A stretch of DNA of 64,000 bases from Amycolatopsis sp. GM8 (GCF_021653975.1 NZ_JAJKFK010000001.1:1446477-1510476), one strand, 5' to 3'; positions 37,708 through 49,250 are shown, counted from the stretch's first letter. The notes: generated by a model from the sequence alone, not told the origin. Program-made: numbers and translations.

Positions 37708-38670
37708 CTATGCGTGTACCTGGGGAGGAGGAGTGGGGCGGTGCACATCGTCACCGCCGACGAAACGGGCACCGGGCACCGGGCCGTGCGCGACGCGGAC
37801 GGTCCGGCAGACCCCGGCGCCGGACAGCTCGGCCGCGACTTCGAGCGCGGCTTCGCCGTCCTCGCACAGGAACGCACACGTCGGGCCGGACCCGGACACG
37901 GTCCCGGCGAGCGCGCCCGCGTTCACCCCGGCGCGAAGTGTGCGACGAAGGCCCGGGCGCAGCGACACCGCCGCTGCCTGGAGATCATTGCCGAGCAACA
38001 GCGCGAGCTGCCGCGGATCACCGGACGCGAGCGCCTCGACGACCGGTGCGTGTGAGCCGACCCGCGGCGGATCACCGTTCTCCCGCAACTGATCCAGCTC
38101 GCCGAACACCTGCGGAGTGGACAGTCCACGATGGTCGAACGCGAGCACCCAGTGGAAGGTGTGCCGGGACAGCACGGGCACGAGCTTCTCGCCGCGGCCG
38201 GTGCCGAGCGCCGTGCCGCCGTAGAGCGCAAAGGGGACATCGCTGCCGAGGCTCGCCGCGATGTCGGCCAGCTCGTCCCGGCCGAGCTCCAGTTTCCACA
38301 GCGAGGTCAGCGCGACGAGCGTCGCCGCGGCGTCCGCGCTGCCGCCCGCCATCCCGCCGGCGACCGGAATTCCCTTGCGCAGCACCACGCGTACCTTCGG
38401 CTCGATCTTGCCGGCGCGCCCGGCGAGCGCCTCCACCGCCTGCCAGGCAAGGTTCTCCGGGCCGGTCGGCACCGCGTCCTCACCCTCGCCGTAGACCTCG
38501 AGACCGGGTTCGTCGGTGACCGCGACGGTCACCTCATCCGACAGCGACAACGCGTGGAACACCGTGGTGAGGTCGTGGTACCCGTCGTCGCGCAGGTCGC
38601 CGACGGACAGGTGCAGGTTGATCTTCGACGGCACCCGCACGGTGACTGGAGGCGGAACGACGGCTAGCAC
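37708..38670 (-). CDS. ispE: 4-diphosphocytidyl-2-C-methyl-D-erythritol kinase
   Basis: A 320-residue GHMP kinase of the MEP pathway for isoprenoid precursors. Motifs are [15 protein letters not shown] at the N-terminus, the ATP loop [16 protein letters not shown] and the late [21 protein letters not shown] start at 38670 is used. Upstream, 9 bp away, is a TetR gene; downstream is the ABC-F gene. In other actinobacteria ispE directly follows rsmA; here a TetR/MFS pair and a MetN-like gene lie between. Confidence 0.96.
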   Translation of the reverse strand: MLAVVPPPVTVRVPSKINLHLSVGDLRDDGYHDLTTVFHALSLSDEVTVAVTDEPGLEVYGEGEDAVPTGPENLAWQAVEALAGRAGKIEPKVRVVLRKGIPVAGGMAGGSADAAATLVALTSLWKLELGRDELADIAASLGSDVPFALYGGTALGTGRGEKLVPVLSRHTFHWVLAFDHRGLSTPQVFGELDQLRENGDPPRVGSHAPVVEALASGDPRQLALLLGNDLQAAAVSLRPGLRRTLRAGVNAGALAGTVSGSGPTCAFLCEDGEAALEVAAELSGAGVCRTVRVAHGPVPGARFVGGDDVHRPTPPPQVHA

Positions 38671-38679
38671 CCGTCAAGA

Positions 38680-39258
38680 CTACGTGGCCCCGCCCGCGCC
38701 CTGCCCGCGAGGAGAAACAAGTTCCAGCGCGACCTCGAGCGCCACCTTCGACGGGGCCACTCCGGGGTTCTCCTCCTGGAACTGCGGGTTGTTACCGACC
38801 ATCAGCGCGATGAGCGCGAGCCGGGCCCGCAGCTGCGCGTGCGGATCCCGCTCGTCGGCCGCGATGATGGTGAACAGCTCCTTCATCCGGTGCACCAGCG
38901 GGTTGCGATCTTGGAAGCCCTTGAGCGTGGGCTGGTTCTCCTGCATGAACCGCATCAGCGGACCGAACTGGCCTTCGACGAGGTCCGCCAGCCGCCGGAT
39001 CAGCTCCTGGCGCGTGCCGGTGTTGTCCTCCTGGGCGCGCGCCCAGGTGAGCACCTCGTCCATCGACTTCGCGAGATCGTCGAGCAGGCTCGCAACGATG
39101 TCCTCTTTGGTCCGGAAGTGGTAGTAGAGCGCGGCCTTGGTGACATCGAGCTTCTCCGCGATCTCGCGCAGCGACGTCTTCTCGTAGCCCTGCTCGGCGA
39201 ACAACTCCAGCGCGATCCGCTGGATGCGCTCCCTCGTGTCACTGCGCCGCCCCGCCAT
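38680..39258 (-). CDS. TetR family regulator of the divergent MFS exporter
   Basis: A 192-residue regulator. The DNA-binding domain is RERIQRIALELFAEQGYEKT followed by LREIAEKLDVTKAALYYHFRTKED. The remainder is a helical ligand-binding domain. It is divergent from an MFS drug exporter, and a perfect palindrome (39329-39342) lies between them. That is the classic layout of a repressor released by the exporter's substrate. Confidence 0.9.
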   Translation of the reverse strand: MAGRRSDTRERIQRIALELFAEQGYEKTSLREIAEKLDVTKAALYYHFRTKEDIVASLLDDLAKSMDEVLTWARAQEDNTGTRQELIRRLADLVEGQFGPLMRFMQENQPTLKGFQDRNPLVHRMKELFTIIAADERDPHAQLRARLALIALMVGNNPQFQEENPGVAPSKVALEVALELVSPRGQGAGGAT

Positions 39259-39551
39259 CTCCGTTCCTTCCTGAGAAGCCCCTCAAACTAACTTGACGCC
39301 CGACTAGTTCGAGCTTACCTTACGACTAGCAAGTTAACTTGCCGGCCGACAAGTTAATGAGCTTGCTCAGCATACTGCTTGGGAGTTTTCCCAAGCGGCG
39401 GAGCCGCTTTGTGGTGTGGGTGGTTCCTCGCGAGGACCGCGCCGACGCGGTGCAATTCCAGCCAGGCGATCCCAGAGCGAGGGCCCGCCTGAGGTTCCGC
39501 TACCGGCACCGTCAAGCAAGCCGCTTCAACTTCATCTGTGAGGGGATCGCC
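39259..39551. promoter_or_regulatory. TetR/MFS divergent control region
   Basis: The TetR-proximal part contains GCAAGTTAACTTGC (39329-39342), a perfect 14-bp palindrome, with related half-sites ACTAACTTGAC, GACTAGTTC and ACAAGTTAATG around it. This fits one or two TetR operators. The MFS-proximal 180 bp hold small hairpins (CTTGGGAGTTTTCCCAAG near 39378; GCGGCGGAGCCGC) and no convincing gene, making an unusually long leader. Confidence 0.65.
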
Positions 39552-40970
39552 ATGACAACGACACTGAGCGCGCCACCCGACGCGCGCACGGACCAGCGCA
39601 GATGGTGGGCACTGGTCGCCATCGGGCTGGCGCAGCTGCTGGTCATCGTCGACACCACCATCGTCAACATCGCGCTGCCGTCGGCGCAGCGCGAACTCGG
39701 CATGTCCGACGTCGCCCGGCAGTGGACGATCAGCGCGTACACGCTGGCGTTCGGTGGATTGCTGCTGCTCGGCGGCCGGCTGGCCGACCGGCTCGGGCGC
39801 AAGAACACGCTCATCGTCGGCGCGATCGGGTTCGCCCTCGCGTCCGCGGTCGGCGGCGCGGCGACCGGACCGGGCATGCTCATCGCGGCCAGGGCGGCGC
39901 AGGGGGTCTTCGCCGCACTGCTCGCGCCGTCCACCCTGTCCCTGCTCACCATCACGTTCACCGAACCCAAGGAACGCGCCAAGGCGTTCGGCATCTTCAG
40001 TTCGATCATGATGTCCGGCGCCGCGCTCGGCCTGCTCGCCGGCGGCGCGCTCGCCGAGTACCTCGACTGGCGCTGGTGCCTGTACGTGAACCTGCCGCTG
40101 GCCGCCGTCGCCGCGATCCTCGGCTGGTACGTGCTGCCGAAGGTCGAGGCGCACCGCGAGACCCGGTTGGACTGGATCAGCGCGATCCTCGGCAGCGGCG
40201 GCATCGTGTCGCTCGTCTACGGGCTGTCCGAGGCCGCGACCCGCGGCTGGAGCTCCGGCCTGGTGCTGGGCTTCGTCGGCGCGGCCGTGGTGCTCGTCGT
40301 GGCGTTCGTGTACCGGCAGAGCCGGGTCGAAAACCCCTTGCTGCCACTACGAATTCTCGGTGACCGCACCAGGTCGGCCGGCTTCCTGACCATTGCCGCG
40401 ACCGCGTTCGGCATGTTCGGGATGTTCCTGTTCCTGACCTATCAGCTGCAGGGGATCATGCACTACGGCGCGTTCCAGGCGGGGCTGGCGTTCCTGCCGT
40501 TCCTGGTGGGCAACCTGGCCGTGTCGCTGCTGATCTCGCGCCGGCTGCTGCCGAAGACGGGACCGCGACCACTGCTGGTGATCGGCATGCTGCTGATGGC
40601 CGGCGGGCTCGCCACGCTCACGCAGCTGACCCCGGACTCGTCGTACTGGGGCCTGATCCTGCCGGTCGAGCTGATGCTGGGCGCGGGTGCCGGGCTGTCG
40701 ATGCCGGTGGTCATGAACACCGCGACCGCACGGATCGAGCCCAAGGACGCCGGTGTCGCGTCGGCCTTCATCACGACGTCACAGCAGGTCGGCGCTTCAC
40801 TCGGGACAGCTTCGCTGAGCACCATCGCGTCGGGCGCGACCGCCTCGGCGGCCGGGCTCGGGGTGGCGGCCGCGACGGTGCACGGATTCGCCGTGGCGAA
40901 CGGCTGGGGCGCCGCGATCATCGCCGCGGCGGCGATCGGCGTCGGCGTCCTCGCCGGCTCCAAGAAGTAG
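39552..40970 (+). CDS. MFS drug exporter, DHA2 family (14 helices)
   Basis: A 472-residue membrane protein with about 14 hydrophobic helices. It begins RRWWALVAIGLAQLLVIVDTTIVNIALPSAQ, seen as LVIVDTTIVNIALPS, the DHA2 motif in helix 1. The loop motif GGRLADRLGRKN lies between helices 2 and 3. It probably exports an antibiotic or dye by proton antiport. The ATG at 39552 follows GAGGGGATC. It is divergent from its likely TetR repressor and ends at a strong terminator. Confidence 0.92.
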   Translation: MTTTLSAPPDARTDQRRWWALVAIGLAQLLVIVDTTIVNIALPSAQRELGMSDVARQWTISAYTLAFGGLLLLGGRLADRLGRKNTLIVGAIGFALASAVGGAATGPGMLIAARAAQGVFAALLAPSTLSLLTITFTEPKERAKAFGIFSSIMMSGAALGLLAGGALAEYLDWRWCLYVNLPLAAVAAILGWYVLPKVEAHRETRLDWISAILGSGGIVSLVYGLSEAATRGWSSGLVLGFVGAAVVLVVAFVYRQSRVENPLLPLRILGDRTRSAGFLTIAATAFGMFGMFLFLTYQLQGIMHYGAFQAGLAFLPFLVGNLAVSLLISRRLLPKTGPRPLLVIGMLLMAGGLATLTQLTPDSSYWGLILPVELMLGAGAGLSMPVVMNTATARIEPKDAGVASAFITTSQQVGASLGTASLSTIASGATASAAGLGVAAATVHGFAVANGWGAAIIAAAAIGVGVLAGSKK

Positions 40971-40972
40971 CC

Positions 40973-41016
40973 CGCGAGTCCCCCTGTTCCGGCGTGACCG
41001 GAACAGGGGACTCGCG
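40973..41016. terminator. Bidirectional hairpin terminator
   Basis: CGCGAGTCCCCCTGTTCCGG (40973-40992) pairs with CCGGAACAGGGGACTCGCG (40998-41016) with one bulged C and a 5-base loop. It lies between the 3' ends of the MFS gene and the convergent MetN-like gene. There is no T run, as is common in actinomycetes. Confidence 0.85.
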
Positions 41017-41023
41017 CGGTTCG

Positions 41024-42034
41024 TCAGGCGGCGACGCTGCGCGGGCCGGCGGCGAAGTGGGTGACGTGGGCACCGCGGTCGGCGATCCAGGCCAGTGCAC
41101 TGTCCGCCTGCCGGCCGGTGACGCCGACCCGGAACCGGGCGACGGGGGTGTCGCCGACACGGGTCAGCCCACCGCCGATGGTCGCGAGCTCGACCTCGAA
41201 CCGGACCGCCGCCTCGGGCAGCAGCGCGCCGACGGCGGCGAACCCGATCAGCACCACATCGGCGGCCCGGTCGTACGCGGCGCTCTGCGAACGCGGCGTG
41301 TCGATCGCCGGCAGCAGCGCGTCGGCGGTCCGGCTGCCCGGCACGGCCAGCAGGTCGAGCACGGTGCCGTGCTCGACGACGCGGCCGGAGTCCAGCAGCG
41401 CGACCCCATCGCAGACGCGCCGGGCGACGCCGGCGTCCTTCGTCGTCAGCACGACCGTCACGCCCAGCTCGGCGCGCGCCCGGTCGAGAACCGTCAGCAC
41501 CGAGCCGGCCTCGTCGGCACCCAGGCCGGCGGTCGGGTCGTCGGCGAGCAGCACCGCGGGGCCGGAAGCGACCGCGCGGGCGATCTCGACGCGGCGGCGC
41601 TGGCCGTCGGTCAGCTCGCCCGGGTGCTGCGTCGCCCGCTGGGTGAGGCCGGCGATGTCGAGCACGCGGCCGACCCGGCTGCGCCGCTGCGGACCGTCGA
41701 CACCGAGCTGTTCGAGCGGGGCCGCGACGTTTCCGGCAACCGTGCGCTCGGCGTACAGCGCCGGCGCGGTGTCCAGCGCCGCGACCTGGCGGCGCACCTC
41801 GCGCAGCCGGCGGCCGTCGAGACCCGCGGTGTTCAGCCCGTCGAGCCGCACCGTGCCGCGGTCGGGTTTCTCTTGCAGTGCAACGACTTTGGCAAGCGTG
41901 GACTTGCCGGACTTCGCCGGGCCGACGACGCCGTACAGCGCGCCGGCACCGATTTCGAGGTTCACCTCGCGCAGGGCGAGCACGGGCGAACTCTTGCCGG
42001 GAAAGGACTTGGTCAGATTTTCGAGTGTGATCAA
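41024..42034 (-). CDS. MetN-like ABC transporter ATPase with C-terminal NIL domain, orphan
   Basis: A 336-residue ATPase. The ABC domain has Walker A GPAKSGKST, a degenerate signature LTDGQRRRVEIARA and Walker B AVLLADDPTAGLG. The C-terminal 80 residues (AAVRFEVELATIGGGLTRVG then ARFRVGVTGRQADSALAWI) look like the methionine-binding NIL domain of MetN. No permease or binding protein lies nearby. TTG at 42034 (LITLENLTKSF, as in MetN proteins) has GGAG 6 nt upstream. A SAM riboswitch upstream supports a link to methionine. It may energise a permease encoded elsewhere or act as a sensor. Confidence 0.85.
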   Translation of the reverse strand: MITLENLTKSFPGKSSPVLALREVNLEIGAGALYGVVGPAKSGKSTLAKVVALQEKPDRGTVRLDGLNTAGLDGRRLREVRRQVAALDTAPALYAERTVAGNVAAPLEQLGVDGPQRRSRVGRVLDIAGLTQRATQHPGELTDGQRRRVEIARAVASGPAVLLADDPTAGLGADEAGSVLTVLDRARAELGVTVVLTTKDAGVARRVCDGVALLDSGRVVEHGTVLDLLAVPGSRTADALLPAIDTPRSQSAAYDRAADVVLIGFAAVGALLPEAAVRFEVELATIGGGLTRVGDTPVARFRVGVTGRQADSALAWIADRGAHVTHFAAGPRSVAA

Positions 42035-42082
42035 CGAAAGCTCCATGCTGCGGGCGCGCATCGCGCCGGACGTCACCGACTA

Positions 42083-42103
42083 GACCGTCCTAACCGGACA
42101 GTC
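42083..42103 (-). promoter_or_regulatory. Hairpin between SAM riboswitch and MetN-like start
   Basis: GACTGTCCGGTTAGGACGGTC on the minus strand forms an 8-bp stem (with one G-T pair) and lies between the aptamer and the start codon. It is a candidate for the expression platform. No T run follows, so control could be by Rho or at translation rather than by an intrinsic terminator. Confidence 0.4.
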
Positions 42104-42220
42104 GCAAAAGGAATCGAACTCAGCGGGTGAGAACGGTCAGCGACGACATGCACACACAGAACGGCGGCACTCATCGACGACTCGGCGCCTCGTGAGCATT
42201 CGCGTCCGGTACACAGCTTC

Positions 42221-42306
42221 CTCCATCGATCCTGGCGGTAGCACCTGCCCGGGAGGGTGGTTGCTGCGACTTCGGCGAGCCAGGTCTCTCAGTCGCTCGG
42301 GATGGA
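42221..42306 (-). promoter_or_regulatory. SAM riboswitch (S-box type) upstream of the MetN-like gene
   Basis: Read on the minus strand the sequence starts ATCCATCCCGAGCGACTGAG and ends CCAGGATCGATGG. Closing stem P1 is CCATC/GATGG, and P2 is GCGACT/AGTCGC. The conserved S-box core is present in order: GAGAGACCTGGCTCG, a GAA, then GCAACC. P3 is a compact CACC...GGTG hairpin leading to GGTGCTACCGCCAGG. It lies about 190 nt before the start codon, the right strand and place for control by S-adenosylmethionine. Confidence 0.82.
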
Positions 42307-42374
42307 TACCTTCAAAAGTAGAACGGATGTCCTGTGTTCCGCGCAAGTGTCCAGCCGCAGATCACACGCCTCAA

Positions 42375-43223
42375 TCACACGGACGGCCGTAAGTGGGCAC
42401 GCTCCGCTATCCGCGCGAACTCCTCGACGGTGAGTTGCTCACCACGAGTGCGCGGCTCGATACCGGCTGCCTGGAGTACAGCGCCCGCCTGTTCGGCCGA
42501 ACCGGCCCATGAGGCCAGCGCGGCCCGAAGCGTCTTGCGCCGCTGCGCGAACGCGGCGTCGACGACCGCGAACACGGCCTCCCGGTCGCCGGAGCGCTCG
42601 GCACCCCGTTCGAACGACACGAGCGCCGAGTCGACGTTCGGCACCGGCCAGAACACAGCGCGCGGCACGGCGGCGACCTTGCGCGCCTTCCCGTACCAGG
42701 CGAGCTTGACGCTGGGCACGCCGTAGATCCGGCTGCCCGGCCCGGCGGCCATCCGGTCGGCGACCTCCGTCTGCACCATCACCAGCGCGCGGCTCAGCGA
42801 CGGCAGTTCGGCGAGCAGGTTCAGCACGACCGGCACGGCGACGTTGTAGGGCAGGTTCGCGACCAACGTCGACGGCGGCGCGGGCAGCTCGCCGGCCCGC
42901 AGCTTGAGGGCGTCCCGCTCGAGGACGGTCAACGCGCCCTCAGGGACGCGCTCCCGGGCCGTGGCGGGCAACCGCGCCGCGAGGACCGGATCGATCTCGA
43001 CCGCGGACACCTGGGCGCCGGTGGCCAGCAGGCCCAGCGTCAGCGAGCCGAGCCCCGGGCCGACCTCCAGCACGGCGTCGCCCGGCCCGACACCGGACAG
43101 CTCCACGATCCGGCGCACGGTGTTCGGGTCGTGCACGAAGTTCTGGCCGAGCTTCTTCGTCGGCCGCACGTCCAGCTCGGCCGCCAGCCCACGGATCTCG
43201 GCCGGACCGAGCAGTTGCGCCAC
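42375..43223 (-). CDS. rsmA: 16S rRNA dimethyladenosine transferase
   Basis: A 282-residue methyltransferase (KsgA) that dimethylates two adjacent adenosines near the 3' end of 16S rRNA. Motifs: [20 protein letters not shown], the SAM loop [18 protein letters not shown], and the catalytic [12 protein letters not shown]. It follows rpfB by 35 bp, the conserved tatD-rpfB-rsmA-ispE order of actinobacteria. Confidence 0.96.
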   Translation of the reverse strand: MAQLLGPAEIRGLAAELDVRPTKKLGQNFVHDPNTVRRIVELSGVGPGDAVLEVGPGLGSLTLGLLATGAQVSAVEIDPVLAARLPATARERVPEGALTVLERDALKLRAGELPAPPSTLVANLPYNVAVPVVLNLLAELPSLSRALVMVQTEVADRMAAGPGSRIYGVPSVKLAWYGKARKVAAVPRAVFWPVPNVDSALVSFERGAERSGDREAVFAVVDAAFAQRRKTLRAALASWAGSAEQAGAVLQAAGIEPRTRGEQLTVEEFARIAERAHLRPSV

Positions 43224-43258
43224 GCCTGAAGACTACTGCGGCGCGGATCCGGCCTCGG

Positions 43259-44927
<1,669 letters not shown>

Positions 44928-45734
44928 TCAACTCGTTGTGACAGAAGGGAGTTGGAACACGCGCTCGGCGTTTCGGCAAGCCCCCGTTGCGATCTCTTCG
45001 ACGCTCTGTTGTCGCAGCTCAGCCAGGTAGCGCACGGTGTAGGCCGTGCAGTAGGGCTCGTTCGGCCTGCCGCGGAACGGATGCGGGGTCAGGAACGGCG
45101 CGTCGGTCTCCACCAGAAGTTGCTCCAAAGGGAGCAATTTCGCCGCCTTCTGGAGCGCGTGCGCGTTCTTGAACGTGACGGTGCCGGCGAACGACAGTAC
45201 GTAGCCGGCGTTGGCGCAGCGGCGGGCGAACTCGGCGTCACCGGAGAAGCAGTGGAACACCACCCGCTCCGGCGCGCCCTCCTCGGTCAGGATGCGCAGG
45301 ATGTCCTCGTGCGCGTCCCGGTCGTGGATCATCAGCGGCTTGCCGACCCGCTTGGCGAGGTCGATGTGCCAGCGGAACGCCTCCTGCTGGGCGTCGTGCG
45401 GCGAGTAGTCCCAGTAGTAGTCGAGCCCCGTCTCGCCGACCGCCACGACTCGCTCGGCGCGAGCCAGGCGCTCTATTTCGGACCGCTCCGCATCGCCGAA
45501 ATCCTTGGTACGCGTGGGATGTATGGCGACCGCCGCGAACACCCGGCTGTCCCATGTGGACGCTTCGGTGACCCAGCGGGCGGACGCGACGTCGTCCGCG
45601 ACCGTCACCACCCGGGTCACCCCGGCAGCCTCGGCGCGATCGACCATCGCCCGCACGTCGGCCGCGTTCACCGCGCCGCAGGCGTCCAGATGCGTGTGCG
45701 AGTCGACCACCGGCGCCGGAAGACGCTCCGGCAC
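44928..45734 (-). CDS. tatD: TatD family metal-dependent DNase
   Basis: A 268-residue TIM-barrel metalloenzyme. Metal ligands are visible in VVDSHTHLDACG, VGETGLDYYWDYS, MIHDRDAHEDIL, VVFHCFSGD and LVETDAPFLTP. Members act as 3'-5' exonucleases or D-aminoacyl-tRNA deacylases. The start chosen is GTG at 45734 because GAAGGAAAGG is properly spaced from it. GTG at 45761, overlapping the metG stop by 11 bp, is an alternative. It probably shares a transcript with metG. Confidence 0.92.
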   Translation of the reverse strand: MPERLPAPVVDSHTHLDACGAVNAADVRAMVDRAEAAGVTRVVTVADDVASARWVTEASTWDSRVFAAVAIHPTRTKDFGDAERSEIERLARAERVVAVGETGLDYYWDYSPHDAQQEAFRWHIDLAKRVGKPLMIHDRDAHEDILRILTEEGAPERVVFHCFSGDAEFARRCANAGYVLSFAGTVTFKNAHALQKAAKLLPLEQLLVETDAPFLTPHPFRGRPNEPYCTAYTVRYLAELRQQSVEEIATGACRNAERVFQLPSVTTS

Positions 45735-45750
45735 CGGTGGCCTTTCCTTC

Positions 45751-47550
45751 TTATTCGTCACGTTCGATCGGGGCCCACTCCGGCCCGGTCTCGCCCAGCT
45801 TCGGGTCGAGCTTCGCGAACAGCGGGGTCGGCTTGGCCAGCGGCCGCCCGACCTCGATCGGCGTGGACTGCCAGCGCGCCTGCTCGGCCGCGTAGTCACC
45901 GGTGAGGATCGGGTTGGTGCGGCCGGGGATGTCGAGGTCCTCGACGTCGTGCAGCTCCGGCTGGGCCGCCCAGACACCCGTCCCGCCGAGCGCCTCGTGC
46001 ACCTTCTGCGCCGAGTGCGGCAGGAACGGCGTGAGCAACGTGTTCGCGTCCGAGACGACCTGCAGGGCGGTGTGCAGCACCGCGTCACGCCGCTCCGGGT
46101 CGTCCTTGAGCTTCCACGGCTCCTGGTCCGACAGGTACCGGTTCGCGGCCGTGACGACGCGCATGGCCTCGCCCGCGGCCAGCTTGAACCGCGAGCGCCG
46201 CAGGTGCCCGCCCGCGGTGTCGAACGCCGTGCGGGAAAGCGCTTTCAGCTCCTCGTCCGCGGGGGCCGGCTTGGCCGGGGCCGGGATCGCGCCGTTGTTC
46301 TTGTGCGCCATCGAGATCGACCGGTTGACCAGGTTGCCCCACTCGTTCGCGAGCTCGAAGTTCGTCCGCCGGACGAACTCGTCCCAGGTGAAGTCGGTGT
46401 CCTGGGTCTCCGGACCGGCCACGGAGATGAAGTACCGCAACGTGTCCGGGCCGAACTCGCGCAGGAAGTCGTGCACGTAGATGACCGTGCCGCGCGAGGT
46501 GGAGAACTTCGAGCCGCTCATCGTCAGGAACTCGCTGGACACGATCTCGTCCGGCAGGTTCAGCGTGCCGTACCGGCCGATCTCGCCGCCGTGATCCCCC
46601 GCGCCGTTGTGCCCGAGCAGCAGCGCGGGCCAGATCTGGGCGTGGAAGGTGATGTTGTCCTTGCCCATGAAGTAATAGGTGCGGGCGTCGGCGTTGCTCC
46701 ACCACTCCTGCCACGCGTCCGGCTGCCCGGTGCGGCGCGCCCATTCGACGCTGGCCGAGAAGTACCCGATCACCGCGTCGAACCAGACGTAGAACCGCTT
46801 CAGCGGCTGGTCCCGCCAGCCGTCCAGCGGCACCTTCACACCCCAGTCCAGGTCACGCGTGATCGGCCGGGGCCGCATGTCGTCGACCAGGTTCTTGGTG
46901 AACTTCAGGACGTTGGGCCGCCAGTCGGTCCGGGTGGACAGCCACTTGCCGAGCGTCTCGGTGAACGCGGGCAGGTCCAGGAACAGGTGCTCGGTCTCGA
47001 CGAACTTCGGCGTCTCGCCGTTGATCCGCGACCGCGGGTTGATCAGGTCGGTCGGGTCGAGCTGGTTGCCGCAGTTGTCGCACTGGTCGCCGCGTGCGCC
47101 GTCGTACCCGCAGATCGGGCAGGTGCCCTCGATGTAGCGGTCGGGCAGGGTGCGGCCGGTGGACGGGCTGATCGCGCCGGTCGTGGTCTTGGGCAGGACG
47201 TAGCCGTTGCGGTAGAGCGCGAGGAAGATCTGCTGGGTGACCTCGGCATGGTTGCCGGTGGTGGTGCGGGTGAACAGGTCGTAGCTCAGGCCGAGACCCT
47301 GCAGGTCGGAGCCGATCTGCCGGGTGTACTTGTCGGCCGTCTGCTGCGGGGTCAGGCCTTCCTTGTCGGCCTGCACCGTGATCGGCGTGCCGTGCTCGTC
47401 GGTCCCGGACACCATGAGCACCCGGTTGCCGGCCATTCGCTGGTAGCGCGAGAAGACGTCGGAGGGGACCCCGAACCCGGACACGTGGCCGATGTGACGG
47501 GGGCCGTTGGCATACGGCCAGGCCACCGCCGTCAACACATTGGTGCTCAT
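45751..47550 (-). CDS. metG: Methionyl-tRNA synthetase
   Basis: A 599-residue class I synthetase that charges tRNA-Met. The HIGH motif is HIGHVSGF in [13 protein letters not shown]. Zinc cysteines are [20 protein letters not shown], and the KMSKS equivalent is GSKFSTSRG. The length is that of the longer MetG form with a full zinc knuckle, without a C-terminal tRNA-binding domain. It is divergent from a padR-like gene 48 bp away. Confidence 0.97.
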   Translation of the reverse strand: MSTNVLTAVAWPYANGPRHIGHVSGFGVPSDVFSRYQRMAGNRVLMVSGTDEHGTPITVQADKEGLTPQQTADKYTRQIGSDLQGLGLSYDLFTRTTTGNHAEVTQQIFLALYRNGYVLPKTTTGAISPSTGRTLPDRYIEGTCPICGYDGARGDQCDNCGNQLDPTDLINPRSRINGETPKFVETEHLFLDLPAFTETLGKWLSTRTDWRPNVLKFTKNLVDDMRPRPITRDLDWGVKVPLDGWRDQPLKRFYVWFDAVIGYFSASVEWARRTGQPDAWQEWWSNADARTYYFMGKDNITFHAQIWPALLLGHNGAGDHGGEIGRYGTLNLPDEIVSSEFLTMSGSKFSTSRGTVIYVHDFLREFGPDTLRYFISVAGPETQDTDFTWDEFVRRTNFELANEWGNLVNRSISMAHKNNGAIPAPAKPAPADEELKALSRTAFDTAGGHLRRSRFKLAAGEAMRVVTAANRYLSDQEPWKLKDDPERRDAVLHTALQVVSDANTLLTPFLPHSAQKVHEALGGTGVWAAQPELHDVEDLDIPGRTNPILTGDYAAEQARWQSTPIEVGRPLAKPTPLFAKLDPKLGETGPEWAPIERDE

Positions 47551-47598
47551 GCTTTATTAGCGTACGGGGACTGTCAGGTCCGTTATTGAGAGGTAGCG

Positions 47599-48186
47599 AT
47601 GTCCGCGACCAGGCTGCTGGTGCTCGGCGTCGTGCGCATGTACGGTCGCGCGCACGGCTATCAGGTGCGTCGCGAGCTGCTCACCTGGTCGGCGGACAAA
47701 TGGGCCAACGTGCAGCCCGGCTCCATCTATCACGCGCTGAAGAAGATGACGGCCGAGCACCTGCTGGAACTGGTGGAGGTCGAACCCGGCGAGTCCGGCC
47801 CGGAGCGCACCGCCTACCGGGTGACCGACATGGGCGAGCGAGAGTTTCACGTGCTGCTTTCCCACGCGCTGTCGGAGGCCGACCGCGACGGCGCGGAGAT
47901 GGCGGCCGCGCTCACGCTGATGACCACCCTGCCGCGCAAGCGCGTGATCGGGCTGCTGCGGCACCGGATGTTCAAGATCGAAGCCGACCAGCGCAGTGCG
48001 GAACTGCTGATCAAGGAGAGCACCGACTGGGGTCAGCCGGCGCATATCCGCGAGCTGTTCCGGATCTGGCAGCTGCATTCCGAGACGAGCCTGAAATGGC
48101 TGAGCGAGCTGATCGGCCGGCTCGAGTCCGGGGAATACGTGATGGCCGACGACCCCGGACGGTCATTCGGCGAACCTCCAGAGTAA
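47599..48186 (+). CDS. PadR family transcriptional regulator
   Basis: A 195-residue winged-helix repressor (LLVLGVVRMYGRAHGYQVRREL, PGSIYHALKKMTAEHLLELV, RTAYRVTDMGEREF) with a C-terminal helical dimer domain. The ATG at 47599 follows GAGAGG. It lies just upstream of an ABC exporter pair on the same strand, and two TAATCAA palindromes are placed before that pair. Repression of the exporter is the likely role. Confidence 0.9.
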   Translation: MSATRLLVLGVVRMYGRAHGYQVRRELLTWSADKWANVQPGSIYHALKKMTAEHLLELVEVEPGESGPERTAYRVTDMGEREFHVLLSHALSEADRDGAEMAAALTLMTTLPRKRVIGLLRHRMFKIEADQRSAELLIKESTDWGQPAHIRELFRIWQLHSETSLKWLSELIGRLESGEYVMADDPGRSFGEPPE

Positions 48187-48251
48187 TCAAGTTTGACCAC
48201 TGCCTGATACTGCCAGATAGAGTGCACGGACTGACTAATCAAACTTGATTA
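48184..48251. promoter_or_regulatory. Paired PadR operators before the exporter genes
   Basis: TAATCAAGTTTGA (48184-48196) and TAATCAAACTTGATTA (48236-48251) are related palindromic sites 52 bp apart. The first touches the padR stop, and the second ends 15 bp before the exporter ATP-binding gene. The AT-rich motif stands out from its surroundings and fits a PadR target. Confidence 0.6.
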
Positions 48252-48266
48252 CCGGAAGGGGAGCCC

Positions 48267-49250
48267 ATGATCAGGGCACGCGGCCTGGCGCGGAGCTTCA
48301 CCACGCGCCGCCGCACGGTCGAGGCCGTCAAGGGCGTCGACATCGATGTGTCGGAGGGGGAACTGGTCGGCTTCCTCGGCCCGAACGGGGCCGGGAAGAC
48401 GACCACCCTGCGCATGCTCACCACCCTGCTGCGCCCGACCGCGGGCGAGGCGACGGTCGGCGGGTGCGATCTGCGGAAGGACCCGCTCGGGGTGCGGCGG
48501 CGGATCGGGTACGTCGCACAGGGCGGTGGCACCGCGGCCGAATGCAAGGTGACCGAGGAGATCGAACTGCAGGGCCGGTTGTACGGGCTGACGAAAGCCG
48601 CCGCGCTCAGCCGCGGTGCGGAGTTGACCGAGCAGCTCGACCTGTCGGGCCTGGATCAGCGGCTGACGAAAACGCTTTCCGGCGGCCAGCGCCGGCGCCT
48701 CGACATCGCGCTGAGCCTGATCCACGACCCGAAGCTGCTGTTCTTCGACGAGCCGACGACCGGGCTGGACCCGCAGAGCCGCGCGAACCTGTGGGACCAC
48801 ATCCGGCGGCTGCGGTCCGAGCACGGCGTGACGCTGTTCCTCACCACGCACTATCTCGACGAGGCGGACTCGCTGTGCGACCGGATCCTGGTGATCGACA
48901 ACGGGGAGATCGTCGCGGAAGGCACGCCGGACTCGCTGAAGTCACGCGTATCCGGTGACGGTGTCACGGTCGGCGTGCCGGAGGGATCGGTGGTCGTCGC
49001 CGCCGAGATCGCCGGGCAGCTGCCCGGCGCGCACGAAGTGACCACTGTGGACACCGCCGTCACGTTCCGGGTGCCGCGCGGGGACACCGCGATGCCGGAA
49101 CTGTTGCGCGCGCTGGATTCCGCGGGGATCGCGATGACGTCGGTGCAGGTGCAGCGCCCGACGCTGGACGACGTGTTCCTGACCCTGACCGGTCGCAGCC
49201 TGCGCGACGCCGAAGAGGGTGCGAAGCCGAAGGAGGCCGTCCATGCGTGA
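48267..49250 (+). CDS. ABC-2 type exporter ATP-binding protein (DrrA-like)
   Basis: A 327-residue ATPase for drug or lipid export. Walker A is FLGPNGAGKTTTLRML, signature LSGGQRRRLDIALSL, Walker B KLLFFDEPTTGLDPQ, and the switch histidine is in FLTTHYLDEADSLC. The C-terminal extension (SVQVQRPTLDDVFLTLTGRSL) is typical of DrrA proteins. ATG at 48267 follows GGAAGGGGAG. It overlaps the permease start by 8 bp. Confidence 0.93.
   Translation: MIRARGLARSFTTRRRTVEAVKGVDIDVSEGELVGFLGPNGAGKTTTLRMLTTLLRPTAGEATVGGCDLRKDPLGVRRRIGYVAQGGGTAAECKVTEEIELQGRLYGLTKAAALSRGAELTEQLDLSGLDQRLTKTLSGGQRRRLDIALSLIHDPKLLFFDEPTTGLDPQSRANLWDHIRRLRSEHGVTLFLTTHYLDEADSLCDRILVIDNGEIVAEGTPDSLKSRVSGDGVTVGVPEGSVVVAAEIAGQLPGAHEVTTVDTAVTFRVPRGDTAMPELLRALDSAGIAMTSVQVQRPTLDDVFLTLTGRSLRDAEEGAKPKEAVHA

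Noticed and set aside
42137..42346. 69-codon minus-strand frame upstream of the MetN-like gene
   Set aside because: It lies across the SAM riboswitch aptamer, and the protein has no recognisable features.
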